64,000 bases of DNA from Pleurocapsa sp. PCC 7327 (lineage in GTDB: Bacteria > Cyanobacteriota > Cyanobacteriia > Cyanobacteriales > Microcystaceae): the NCBI RefSeq assembly GCF_000317025.1, contig NC_019689.1:124001-188000 (forward strand). Reading direction: 5' to 3'. The notes beneath the pieces were generated by a model. It saw only the letters and a program-made list of their open reading frames with translations, was not told the DNA's origin and did no database searches. Below, piece after piece: positions 17,336 through 25,930 of the stretch. Position numbers and translations under genes: made by a program. The stretch's first letter is position 1, and every line of letters starts with the position of its first letter.

Positions 17336-19366
17336 ATGATTCGCATTTTGCTGGTAGACGACCAAAAGACGGTTCGAGAAGCGCTCAAAGCCAAGCTAGA
17401 GCTATCTCCAGATCTAGAGGTATGCGGCATCGCTAGCGATGGCTATGGCGCGATCAAGCAAGTTAAGGCTTTACAACCCGATCTCGTTCTCATCGACCTG
17501 GAGATGCCTGGTTTAGATGGAATCAGCGCTACGCGGATTATCCGCCAGAACTTTAAAGACATTAAGGTTCTCGTTTTAAGCGTGCATGACAGTGACGAAT
17601 CCGTTATTATCGCCATGCGTGCCGGGGCGATGGGGTATCTCAACAAAACCATTTGCGATCGCGAACTCATCGAAGCAATCCGGTTTGCCCACAAAGGGTA
17701 CGTTCAAATCGGGCCGGGACTGTTAGAAAAAATTATTTCTAGAGGTGGAGAATCCAGCTCCCAAACCCCTAAGACAATTTCTAACGAGACGTTAGACAGT
17801 ACTAGAGCTGCACGCCTGTCATTGGTGCCAGCGGCTGAAGCTGTCTCGACTTATGGAGGGATGACCGGGGCGACAATGACACTTGCCGAATCTCCTGCCT
17901 CTTCCACACCCCTAGCGGCTCGGACAACCGCTTGGTCTGCTGATTTTCAGGCATTTTTGGATCGACCGCCCGCCTCTCTCCCTCGTCGTCTGATTGTCGG
18001 CGGCATCGCTTTCTGCCTTGTCTTTGGGATTATGGCTTGGTTTGGTCGAGTCGAGGAAGTAGGGAGAGCCACAGGACAGTTAGTGCCAAAAGGAGAAACC
18101 TATAAAGTCGAACCGATTGAATCGGGCAAGGTCACTCGCATTGCCGTGAAAGAGGGCGATGTAGTAGAAGCCGGACAAGTATTAGTCGAACTGGATACCG
18201 AGCTGGCGAAAAAAGAAGTCGAGCGGTTGGAGCAAATACTGAGTGCCTATCAATTTGAAGGTCGCCAAAAGCAAGATCTGCTCGATCGCGCGCTTCTAGA
18301 AGCTCAAACCCTAAAAGCGATCGCAACTGAAGACGCGCAAGAACAGCGTTTGGCGATCGCTCAAGCCAGAGAAAAAGTCGCAACCAAGCGAAACTTACTG
18401 ACTCAATTGAGTTCGGAAATAGCAGCTGTTCGGGCAAGAAAAAGCCAGATTAAACCCCTCTCCACCGTAGCGAAAAGACGGCTTGCGCAACTGGACTCAG
18501 AAGAAGCAGCCCATCGAGAACGGCTAAAACGGCTTAGAGCCATGCAGAAAGAAGGGGCAGTCTCCCTCGAATATATCTTTCAAGCCGAACAGTCCCTGCG
18601 CCAAGTCCAGCAGCAGATCGCTCTCAGCCAGTTGCAAGAGATAGCCAATACCGACGAGCAACTATTTCAAGCCGAACAGTCCCTGCGCGAACTCCAAGAC
18701 CGCATGACTCAAAGCCAAGGCGAACTCTCCGCCTCCCTCAAAGAAGCCCAGCGACTTGAGACAGAACTGAATCAGAAAAAAGCCCAGGGGCGCAAAATGC
18801 TGCTAGAAGCCGAGCAACGGATTCAGCAACTCAAAGTTGAAAGCGCTCAGATCGAAGCCAAGATTGCCGAAACGAAGAATTTGCTAGCCAGCGAGCGAGC
18901 TAAGCTCAAACAGAGATTTTTCCGCGCCCCAGTCGATGGAGTCGTCTCGCGCTTAAATCTCAAAAACGCTGGCGAGGTGGTTCAGCCTGGAGAAGCGATC
19001 GCCGAAATTGCTCCCAGCAATGCACCGCTGGTTCTTTCAGCCGTCCTGCCCGACCGAGAAGCGGGTTTCGTCAAGAAAGGAATGCCAGTCAAAGTTAAAT
19101 TCAATGCTTATCCCTTTCAGGATTACGGGATTATCTCCGGCAAAGTCGTCTCCATTTCTTCCGATGCGGAACAAAACGAGCAACTGGGCACAGTCTATCG
19201 GGTGAAGGTGGAATTGGAGCGCAATTATGTTAATGAAGGAAGACGAACCATCAGACTCAAGGCTGGTCAGACAGGCAGTGCCGATATAATCATTCGCCGC
19301 CGTCGCTTTGCAGACATTCTATTCGACCCAATCCGACAGTTGCAGCGCAGTGGCATCGATTTATAA
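17336..19366 (+). CDS. Response-regulator receiver fused to HlyD-type membrane fusion protein
   Basis: Residues 1-120 are a complete receiver domain: acidic pair Asp8-Asp9, phospho-acceptor Asp54 (VLIDLEMPG), Ser82 and Lys104 (YLNKT). A Ser/Thr-rich linker (135-200) leads to one membrane helix (about 219-236, [17 protein letters not shown]). The rest is a HlyD adaptor: a lipoyl-like half ([20 protein letters not shown]), a long coiled coil (about 280-520), the second half ([20 protein letters not shown]) and a beta barrel. The receiver would sit in the cytoplasm and the adaptor in the periplasm. No DNA-binding output domain is present. AAAAAGGA precedes the start. It most likely pairs with the exporter encoded just upstream. 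Confidence 0.93.
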   Translation: MIRILLVDDQKTVREALKAKLELSPDLEVCGIASDGYGAIKQVKALQPDLVLIDLEMPGLDGISATRIIRQNFKDIKVLVLSVHDSDESVIIAMRAGAMGYLNKTICDRELIEAIRFAHKGYVQIGPGLLEKIISRGGESSSQTPKTISNETLDSTRAARLSLVPAAEAVSTYGGMTGATMTLAESPASSTPLAARTTAWSADFQAFLDRPPASLPRRLIVGGIAFCLVFGIMAWFGRVEEVGRATGQLVPKGETYKVEPIESGKVTRIAVKEGDVVEAGQVLVELDTELAKKEVERLEQILSAYQFEGRQKQDLLDRALLEAQTLKAIATEDAQEQRLAIAQAREKVATKRNLLTQLSSEIAAVRARKSQIKPLSTVAKRRLAQLDSEEAAHRERLKRLRAMQKEGAVSLEYIFQAEQSLRQVQQQIALSQLQEIANTDEQLFQAEQSLRELQDRMTQSQGELSASLKEAQRLETELNQKKAQGRKMLLEAEQRIQQLKVESAQIEAKIAETKNLLASERAKLKQRFFRAPVDGVVSRLNLKNAGEVVQPGEAIAEIAPSNAPLVLSAVLPDREAGFVKKGMPVKVKFNAYPFQDYGIISGKVVSISSDAEQNEQLGTVYRVKVELERNYVNEGRRTIRLKAGQTGSADIIIRRRRFADILFDPIRQLQRSGIDL

Positions 19367-19434
19367 AGCTGTACGGGTACGAAAAGCTCGACCCCTACCA
19401 ATTGGTATCACTTTACTTAGGAGTAACCATTCCT

Positions 19435-20052
19435 ATGAATTCCCAATTTTCTGACTCTCAGCCCAAATTAGACAAGGCGATGACAACCGAACAATTCAAT
19501 CGAATTGTTGAAGCAATTCTTGCCGGAAAATATTCCTGGGCATGCGTTCTCATCCTGCGCTACGCTGGATACAATCCGCTCCACTACATCCCCTATACCA
19601 CCTATATCCGATTAGTTAAAGACAACCCGCAAGGGGAGGCTCAAAACCGCAAGAGAAATCTCGAAACCAAAGCCAAAAGAAAATTTTCCCAGGGCGACTC
19701 CAGCCAACTTACCGATCTCAGTTATTTAGAGACGATTGAAGAGAAAAGCGGAAGGATCCGAGGCGGCAATCGCTCCCGATGGGGGAACGAGCGACTAGAA
19801 AGCTACTGCTCGCTTGCTAAGAATTTATCCTTCAATTTCAAAAGGTTCGGCGAAGAATTTTTATCGCGAATTAGATCGACTGGTTTGACCTCGAAAAGTA
19901 GTGCGATCGCAATTTCTAAAAACCGCATGGATGACATTGCTCCTTCTTCGGGCCTCAATAATTGCGAAAGAACCCAATTCTACTGCGATCGCGGTTTTTC
20001 TCAAGACGGTTCCAGGACTTTTACAACTCCCCGTAGAGCCAGCCGTTGTTAG
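19435..20052 (+). CDS. HetP-domain protein with internal double-glycine leader motif
   Basis: ATG 19435 follows TTAGGAG. Residues about 15-65 match the HetP family core: [20 protein letters not shown], then [17 protein letters not shown] and TYIRL. Residues 92-111, [20 protein letters not shown], form a leader motif nearly the same as the N-terminus of the peptide encoded at 20212. The 94 residues after GG are charged, contain three Cys, and have no match that I recognise. HetP proteins promote heterocyst commitment in Anabaena. Export of the part after GG by the adjacent C39 exporter is inferred. The C-terminal part may be frameshifted, since another frame there (19901-20089) also stays open. 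Confidence 0.75.
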   Translation: MNSQFSDSQPKLDKAMTTEQFNRIVEAILAGKYSWACVLILRYAGYNPLHYIPYTTYIRLVKDNPQGEAQNRKRNLETKAKRKFSQGDSSQLTDLSYLETIEEKSGRIRGGNRSRWGNERLESYCSLAKNLSFNFKRFGEEFLSRIRSTGLTSKSSAIAISKNRMDDIAPSSGLNNCERTQFYCDRGFSQDGSRTFTTPRRASRC

Positions 20053-20211
20053 TGAAACGCTCGAATGCAGCTTAACGACGCCAACGTAGATCGATCGGAA
20101 TTGAAAAAAACTTTCTACCAAATTGGTAACACCCACCTAATTTTTCTCGGTATCGTAAGAACGTAAATCAAGTTGCTCTAAGCAATCGGTTAATTAAAAA
20201 GGAGAAACTCA

Positions 20212-20511
20212 ATGATTCTATCTGACCTCAACTATTTAGAAATCGTTGACCAGGCAACTGGTATCGTCGGCGGCGGCGGCGTTCGTTTTGATAGCAGAGT
20301 CAGAGACAGAAGAGATCTCGATATCAGACGTAAACTTGACATCGACACGAAAGTCCGGGCTAAGGCTGATTTCAGCGGTAACTTTGCTTCCGTATCTGGC
20401 ACTGCTGATGCCCTAGGAAAAGACACTTACACCGACATTGTAGGTGGTACTCAAACGGTGGAAAACAAATCCTCCGAATCGTTCCTTGACGCTATATCGA
20501 TCAGCAAATAA
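20212..20511 (+). CDS. Double-glycine leader peptide precursor, probable exporter cargo
   Basis: The 99-residue precursor follows a strong AAGGAGAA site. Its leader LSDLNYLEIVDQATGIVGG (residues 3-21) ends in Gly-Gly, with two further Gly. The mature part would be about 76-78 residues: a strongly charged N-terminal half (RFDSRVRDRRDLDIRRK, then DIDTKVRAKADF) and a Ser/Thr-rich C-terminus ending DAISISK. A second VGG lies at TDIVGGTQ. No Cys is present, so there is no thioether or disulfide chemistry. It is the obvious substrate for the C39 exporter. Biological activity (toxin, signal or surface protein) is unknown. Confidence 0.8.
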   Translation: MILSDLNYLEIVDQATGIVGGGGVRFDSRVRDRRDLDIRRKLDIDTKVRAKADFSGNFASVSGTADALGKDTYTDIVGGTQTVENKSSESFLDAISISK

Positions 20512-20557
20512 GTCGGCAGACCTCAATTTACTCATCTGCGGCAATAAAAAATAACCT

Positions 20558-20618
20558 AACCTAGCTGTGTGGCTAATTTGGCATGGATTTGACAATCTCT
20601 ACACAGCTAGGTTTATTT
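20558..20618 (+). terminator. Long-stem hairpin after the leader-peptide gene
   Basis: AACCTAGCTGTGT (20558-20570) pairs perfectly with ACACAGCTAGGTT (20601-20613) around a 30-nt loop and is followed by TTATTTAG. It lies 47 bp after the stop of the double-glycine peptide gene and may end that transcript or attenuate transcription into the foldase gene. The large loop is unusual for a terminator. Confidence 0.5.
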
Positions 20619-20648
20619 AGACTCAGATCTTGCACCTTTGGCATCAAC

Positions 20649-20670
20649 GCCTAGAACTAAAGTTCTAGGC
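20649..20670. repeat. 22-bp perfect palindrome, third member of family
   Basis: Arms GCCTAGAACT and AGTTCTAGGC surround AA. The design and the AACTAAAGTT core match the palindrome at 5505-5526. Confidence 0.7.
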
Positions 20671-20857
20671 TCAAAGCTCAACTCAATTAAAAATGATTGC
20701 TCTTGTTGGGTTAAGTGTAAACCAGCCGCTTAGGTTCTGAGTTGTTGTCTTGTGCAATAACTCAAGGGCTACCAAAAGCCCGCGCCATACCTGTTTAGGG
20801 TTAGCGCTGGGTAGTTTACTTAATGGAGAGTCGATTATTGCTGAAAGACGATAAAGT

Positions 20858-21619
20858 ATGACCGACAGCGAGGCAAACCAAAGGAGGATAATTAATTTTT
20901 CGGGCGTATCCATTACTCCTGAAGAGATTGTGGATTTCTTGAAGCACGAGATGCTTCTCAAAGATCTTTGTCAGAAACTGGTGTCTCAAAAAATTATTGC
21001 CCAAGCTGCTAAAGACAGGGGCGTAACCGTTACGCCGGAGGAAATTCAAGCCGAGGCAAACGACATCCGTTACGAAAAGCGTTTAGAGAAAGCCTCAGAC
21101 GCGCTTGCCTGGCTAACCGAGCAGATGATAACTACAGATGACTGGGAGACGGGAATTCGCACTCGCCTGCTCGCTCAAAAATTAGCTGAGCATCTATTTG
21201 ATAAGGAAGTAGAAAAGTTTTTCGCTCAAAATCAGCTCGATTTCGAGCAGTTCGTTCTCTATCAAATTGTCGTTCCCTACGAGCAGCTAGCCTGGGAAAT
21301 CTATTATCGAGTTGAAGAAGAAGAAATCAGTTTTTACGAAGCGGCTCACCTTTACGATATTGACGAACGGCGCAGGAATTACTGCGGCTATGAAGGAAAG
21401 CTTTATCGCTGGAGTTTAAAACCCGATATTGCGGCAGTCGTAATGAGCAAACCTGTCGGAAATATTATCGGTCCGCTCAAAACAGATCAAGGATATCATC
21501 TGCTGATGGTAACGGAGTTTATCCCTGCCGAACTCAACTCTGCCAGCCGTCAGGAGATTATTGATAAGCTATTTGAAGAGTGGCTAGAAAGTGAGTTAAA
21601 CTACCTGCTTAATCGCTAA
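20858..21619 (+). CDS. SurA/PpiC-like peptidyl-prolyl isomerase
   Basis: The 253-residue protein has a helical SurA-type N-terminal region, including SITPEEIVDFLKHEMLLKDL, then VSQKIIAQAAKDRGVTVTPEEI. A C-terminal parvulin-like segment follows: GNIIGPLKTDQGYHLLMVTEFIP. No signal peptide is visible, so it is probably cytoplasmic. Such foldases are common neighbours of C39 exporters and HlyD adaptors in cyanobacteria. The likely role is to keep precursors competent for export or folding. The parvulin domain looks short, so catalytic activity is uncertain. Confidence 0.8.
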   Translation: MTDSEANQRRIINFSGVSITPEEIVDFLKHEMLLKDLCQKLVSQKIIAQAAKDRGVTVTPEEIQAEANDIRYEKRLEKASDALAWLTEQMITTDDWETGIRTRLLAQKLAEHLFDKEVEKFFAQNQLDFEQFVLYQIVVPYEQLAWEIYYRVEEEEISFYEAAHLYDIDERRRNYCGYEGKLYRWSLKPDIAAVVMSKPVGNIIGPLKTDQGYHLLMVTEFIPAELNSASRQEIIDKLFEEWLESELNYLLNR

Positions 21620-21682
21620 GAGCGAGTTCGGTCGATCGCGATTTGGATCTGGTTTTGGGTTAATAGTTAATAGGAATTACTT

Positions 21683-22516
21683 TTAATTAGACTTCAAAAT
21701 ACGCTTTAACGTTGAGGCAGCACTTAGGGCGAGTAAAGCTAAACCGAAGCTAGCTTCAGGTACTGACACGGGCGGATCTGCAACTGATGCATTATTCGTT
21801 TGACCTTGAATTAAAGTTAGATTAGTTGGGCTATTGAAGGAACGCTCAAACGAACCTCGAATCGAAATGGAGGCAAATTCTTCGTTTCCTCCAAAAGATG
21901 TCGTTTGTGAATTGTCAGTCAACGTGATGTTGTCGCTAATCTCAGAGAGCAGGAAATCGTTGGTGTCGCCTGGAGTTGATAAATTTCCAACAACAAGAAA
22001 GTCATCTAAGACAGTTGCGTTATCGAGCAACAAGAGAGTTATATCGCCAGCAGCCGTTGCAGCTTCGGTTTTGGGATCTTGAATTGAGGTTTCGAGGTCT
22101 AATAAACTGGCAAAATCAAATGAAAAAGTTTCGCCTGCTTCTATGGCAAAGGTGCCGAGAACTTGAGCTTCGCTTTGCACTTCCCCTGAATAGTTCCTAC
22201 CTTCGCCGAATGATAGACTAAAGGATCTGCTCAAAGCGGATGGAGTCTGAGGTGGAAAAAATGCCAAGGAGCGAGCCGAGTTTCTCACGTCTCCGCCGGG
22301 AGGGGCGGCAGTCGTAAAACCGCTAGTATCGGCGAAAGTAGACGTTGTTTGCGGTCTGTGACTAAAATTACTTAACCGGAATTCTGCTGCAGAATTGGCT
22401 AGGGTGCCAGCTAGAACTGGAGAAGATGCGATCGCCGTACTAGCGACTATCGAAGTGATGCTCAACAACCAACGATGAGCCGATCCTAGCTTTTTTTCTA
22501 GTTTTGTTTTCTCCAT
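21683..22516 (-). CDS. Exported protein with PEP-CTERM-like sorting tail
   Basis: An N-terminal signal region (WLLSITSIVASTAIASSPVLAG) is followed by about 220 residues with no recognised domain, rich in Ser, Thr and Phe. The C-terminus VPEASFGLALLALSAASTLK then RILKSN has the order motif, hydrophobic helix, basic end of PEP-CTERM exosortase substrates, with PEA in place of PEP. Such proteins are anchored or released at the outer surface. It converges on the foldase gene, so its link to the secretion locus is only positional. Confidence 0.7.
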   Translation of the reverse strand: MEKTKLEKKLGSAHRWLLSITSIVASTAIASSPVLAGTLANSAAEFRLSNFSHRPQTTSTFADTSGFTTAAPPGGDVRNSARSLAFFPPQTPSALSRSFSLSFGEGRNYSGEVQSEAQVLGTFAIEAGETFSFDFASLLDLETSIQDPKTEAATAAGDITLLLLDNATVLDDFLVVGNLSTPGDTNDFLLSEISDNITLTDNSQTTSFGGNEEFASISIRGSFERSFNSPTNLTLIQGQTNNASVADPPVSVPEASFGLALLALSAASTLKRILKSN

Positions 22517-22728
22517 CGCTATTGAGTTTTAAAAGTGCTACGGATAGTTCAGCAATGAGCTAATCTTAACTATTTTTGTGATTTTGTTGGCTCGATCGCT
22601 ATTTTTTCTAAAAAAACTACAGATATTTTACCGTTCCTTGCTTCCCTATGCAACAGTCGCTCGCTCTATCGTTTGCAAAAATTAGTAGAGAGCGTCAAGC
22701 TAGTCATTAGCGACAGGAATTTTTCCCC

Positions 22729-23511
22729 ATGCAACGATATTTCAAAGTGTTGTTTTTATTCTGGAGTACTGCGATCGCGGCGGAATTAGAATATCGTCTC
22801 AATTTTCTTATTGCTACCTTCAGCAGTCTCGCTAATTTGATCGGCAGTATTTTTGGATTATTTCTCTTCTATCGAACTGGCTACAATTTTCGGGGCTGGA
22901 ATTGGCAAGAAGCTATGCTAGTTCTAGGAATTTTTACCCTCTTGCAAGGTTTTTCTGCTGCGTTTCTCGTTCCCAATCTCAATCGCATTGTCGAGCAAGT
23001 CGAACGCGGTACGCTAGATTTTGTCTTGCTTAAACCGATTAGCAGTCAGTTTTGGCTATCGACGCGAATGATTTCTCCGTGGGGATTTCCCGATCTCTTT
23101 TTTGGCACGATTATTATTCTCTATGCCGGAGGGCAACTGAATTTATCTGTTTGGAATTATTTATTCAGTATCGTCCCGATTTTATTCGGTTTAATTATCC
23201 TCTACAGCCTTTGGTTTATGCTGGGATCGACGAGTATTTGGTTCGTCAAAATTTACAACGTCACTGAAGTCCTGAGAGGGTTGCTAGAAGCAGGTCGCTA
23301 TCCGATGGTTGCCTATCCTGCTGCTTATCGCGTCTTCTTTACCTTTGTCGTTCCCGTTGCGTTTTTGACCACTATTCCAGCAGAAGCGATGCTGGGTCGC
23401 AGCGAGACCACCTGGATATTAGGATCTGGACTTTTAGCGCTTGTCCTGTTACTAGCTTCTAAACTTTTTTGGCAATTTGCCTTGCGTTTTTACACCAGCG
23501 CTTCGAGTTAA
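22729..23511 (+). CDS. ABC-2 type transporter permease
   Basis: The 260-residue protein has about six hydrophobic segments and begins MQRYFKVLFLFWSTAIAAEL. The pattern VPNLNRIVEQVERGTLDFVL and LLKPISSQFWLSTR is typical of the ABC-2 permease family (PF06182 type), usually encoded with a partner permease and an ATPase. Neither is next to it here, so they must lie elsewhere. The substrate is not known. It converges closely on ktrA. Confidence 0.85.
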   Translation: MQRYFKVLFLFWSTAIAAELEYRLNFLIATFSSLANLIGSIFGLFLFYRTGYNFRGWNWQEAMLVLGIFTLLQGFSAAFLVPNLNRIVEQVERGTLDFVLLKPISSQFWLSTRMISPWGFPDLFFGTIIILYAGGQLNLSVWNYLFSIVPILFGLIILYSLWFMLGSTSIWFVKIYNVTEVLRGLLEAGRYPMVAYPAAYRVFFTFVVPVAFLTTIPAEAMLGRSETTWILGSGLLALVLLLASKLFWQFALRFYTSASS

Positions 23512-23522
23512 ACTTAGTTTAT

Positions 23523-24218
23523 TTAAATCGGCAATTTTTGAATATCTTTGTTGCAACCGATTACCACCATCATCATTCCTTTGTATAACCTTTCGTGGGG
23601 TGCGGGATTTATCTTAAATTTCTCATCTTTTCCGACTGCTAATAAGTTCAAACCATAGCGATTGCGAAGTTGCAATTCTGCCAGAGTTTTCCCATCAAAT
23701 TCTTGAGGAACGAATACTTCTACAATACTGTGTTCTGGATCTAGATCGAAACGTTCTAAAATCGCTGGTTTGGTTAAGCTATAAGCCAAGTCGCAACCTG
23801 CATCGTATTCAGGAAAGACGACGCGATCTGCCCCAACTCGTTTCAATAATTTGCCGTGGATTTCTGATGAGGCTTTAGCAACCACATAATTAACGCCACC
23901 TTCTTTAACATTTAACGTGGTAATGATGCTTTCTTGAATAAAGTTACCAATCGCAACGATTACTGTATCGAATTCAAAGATTCCTGCTTCTTTTAAGGCA
24001 GTCAGTTCGGTTGAATCCAGTTGAATGGCATTGACAACAATTTTTTCTGCGAGTACTTGAGAGACGATTTTTTCATCGCGATCGGTTCCCAAGACATCAT
24101 ATCCCATCTTACAAAGCGTCTGACAAACTGCCCGACCGAAACGTCCTAGCCCAATTACGGCGAACTGGCGATTTTCTCGGCGCAGGTTACTTAAAAATTT
24201 GACCGATTTTTGATACAT
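23523..24218 (-). CDS. ktrA: Potassium uptake regulatory subunit KtrA (TrkA-N/TrkA-C)
   Basis: An RCK protein of 231 residues. The Rossmann fold shows AVIGLGRFGRAVCQTLCKMG with acidic residues after beta 2 (GTDRDEK), and the C-terminal TrkA-C domain begins near ERFDLDPEHSIVEVFVP. RCK rings bind adenine nucleotides at the cytoplasmic face of the Ktr channel and gate potassium uptake, which matters for osmotic response. It follows ktrB by 58 bp on the same strand, so it is probably co-transcribed with it. KtrE, the third cyanobacterial subunit, is not in the window. Confidence 0.9.
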   Translation of the reverse strand: MYQKSVKFLSNLRRENRQFAVIGLGRFGRAVCQTLCKMGYDVLGTDRDEKIVSQVLAEKIVVNAIQLDSTELTALKEAGIFEFDTVIVAIGNFIQESIITTLNVKEGGVNYVVAKASSEIHGKLLKRVGADRVVFPEYDAGCDLAYSLTKPAILERFDLDPEHSIVEVFVPQEFDGKTLAELQLRNRYGLNLLAVGKDEKFKINPAPHERLYKGMMMVVIGCNKDIQKLPI

Positions 24219-24276
24219 TTCCCCTTCTTGTTTCTGTTATCAATCTATTTTTATTTTCTGTATTTTCTAGAGACAG

Positions 24277-25611
24277 TTAACCGACTAGCAGATTCTCTTC
24301 TGGATATTGAATTACGCTAGGACGAGGATCTCCTATAATCGCTGCTATTAAGATTATAATCCCTACCCTTCCAATATACATGACGGCAACAATAACTAAT
24401 TGGGATAAAGGAGAAAGGCTGGCAGTGATTCCCATAGATAATCCTACCGTCGCAAAAGCTGATATCACCTCAAATAAAATTGCTAGCGCATTTAAATTGT
24501 TTTCAATATAAGAAATTATCAGCGTAGCAATAAAAATAGTCATTACCGAACCGAAAACCACAGCGATCGCTTTTAAAATTAGAGGATAAGGAACTTTTCT
24601 CTGATATAAAATTACCTCTTCATCCCCTCTTAAAACCGAGCGAGTACAACTGCTAATAACTCGTAGCGTAGTTGTTTTAATTCCGCCGCCCGTCCCGCTA
24701 GGACTAGCTCCAATAAACATCAAGATCATTGTGATGAATAATCCTTCAACCGTCATCTTGCCGATATCGAGGGTATTAAATCCAGCCGTTCTGCTTGTAA
24801 CAGACTGAAACCAGGCAGCTAACAGTTTTTCTTGAAGATTTAAATCCACAAAAGTACCATCATTTCTAAGTTCTGCGAAAAAAATTGTTATCGTTCCCAA
24901 TCCTAAAAGGATTATTGTCGTACTAACAACAACTTTCAAGTTCAAAGAAAAAACAAATCTCGCTTTTTTTCTTTGACATTTTTCTGTTAGCCAGGAATAG
25001 AGTTCTATAATAACTTGATAGCCAATTCCTCCAAAAATAATTAAACCCGTAATCGTTAAGTTAATAATGGGGGAAGAACGGTATCCAATTAAACTATCCT
25101 TGAACAAACTAAATCCTGCATTGTTCCAAGCACTGACGCTGTGAAAAATTGAAAGCCATAGTCCTTGCTCTAACCCATAATCTCTGGAAAATGGATAAAG
25201 CATTAAAAAGATGCCCGTAATTTCAAAAATTAGCGTCGTAGCTATAATCGAACGAATTAAATTTTGACTGCCTAGTATAAAAGGTCGATCGAAAGATTCC
25301 TGAATAGCAAATCGTTGTTGGAGATCGAATTTTCGCCCAATTAATAGCATCAAGAAAGTAGTAATGGTCATATAACCCAAGCCGCCTACTTGGGCTAGTA
25401 GCAGAATAATTAGCTGTCCCCAGAAAGAAAAATAGGTTCCCGTATCGACGACGGCTAATCCTGTAACGCAGACGGCAGAAGTAGCAGTAAATAGAGCAAC
25501 AATGGGGTTATTCCAACTCCCATCGCTAGTAGAAAAGGGAAAGATAAGCAACAAGGTTCCTACAGTAATAACAGCAAGAAATCCAAGGCAAATTGTCCGA
25601 GAAATCGTCAT
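24277..25611 (-). CDS. ktrB: Ktr potassium transporter membrane subunit KtrB
   Basis: A TrkH/KtrB-family protein of 444 residues with four repeated membrane-pore-membrane units. The first selectivity loop is visible at TATSAVCVTGLAVVDTGTYF, and others at SAWNNAGFSLF, TSRTAGFNTLDIG and SAFATVGLSMGIT. Each carries the Gly that lines the filter. It begins MTISRTICLGFLAVITVG in the membrane. It transports potassium, sodium-dependent in cyanobacteria. Confidence 0.92.
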   Translation of the reverse strand: MTISRTICLGFLAVITVGTLLLIFPFSTSDGSWNNPIVALFTATSAVCVTGLAVVDTGTYFSFWGQLIILLLAQVGGLGYMTITTFLMLLIGRKFDLQQRFAIQESFDRPFILGSQNLIRSIIATTLIFEITGIFLMLYPFSRDYGLEQGLWLSIFHSVSAWNNAGFSLFKDSLIGYRSSPIINLTITGLIIFGGIGYQVIIELYSWLTEKCQRKKARFVFSLNLKVVVSTTIILLGLGTITIFFAELRNDGTFVDLNLQEKLLAAWFQSVTSRTAGFNTLDIGKMTVEGLFITMILMFIGASPSGTGGGIKTTTLRVISSCTRSVLRGDEEVILYQRKVPYPLILKAIAVVFGSVMTIFIATLIISYIENNLNALAILFEVISAFATVGLSMGITASLSPLSQLVIVAVMYIGRVGIIILIAAIIGDPRPSVIQYPEENLLVG

Positions 25612-25930
25612 GCAATCTTAAAGTGTCAGTCAAATTTGGAAGGATTCCAGAGATAATATGGGGCAGAAAAATACAGTTTTTAATATTTTCTCTGAGAGAG
25701 TTTTTCGTATCTAAGTTCTATATACTAGAACTTTTATCGATCCATAATCCTACTAAGTTAACTCCATTAAGATATGGACGCAAGCAAAATTTTAGCCAAA
25801 TCAGCCTCAAAACAGCGATCGCTAAGATTTAATAAAAGGTAGACGCGATATTCTGGTAGTACGAGAAGAGCTTAGCGATTCAATCGCAAGTAAAAGATCT
25901 GTTTTTCGATAGAATCGATAGGAAAGAAGG
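25612..25930. other. Non-coding spacer upstream of ktrB
   Basis: 319 bp with no gene, RNA or clear repeat. It should contain the ktrB promoter on the minus strand, but I cannot fix boxes with confidence. Confidence 0.5.

Noticed and set aside
20683..21049. Minus-strand frames before and within the foldase gene
   Set aside because: No ribosome site and mostly overlap with a real gene.
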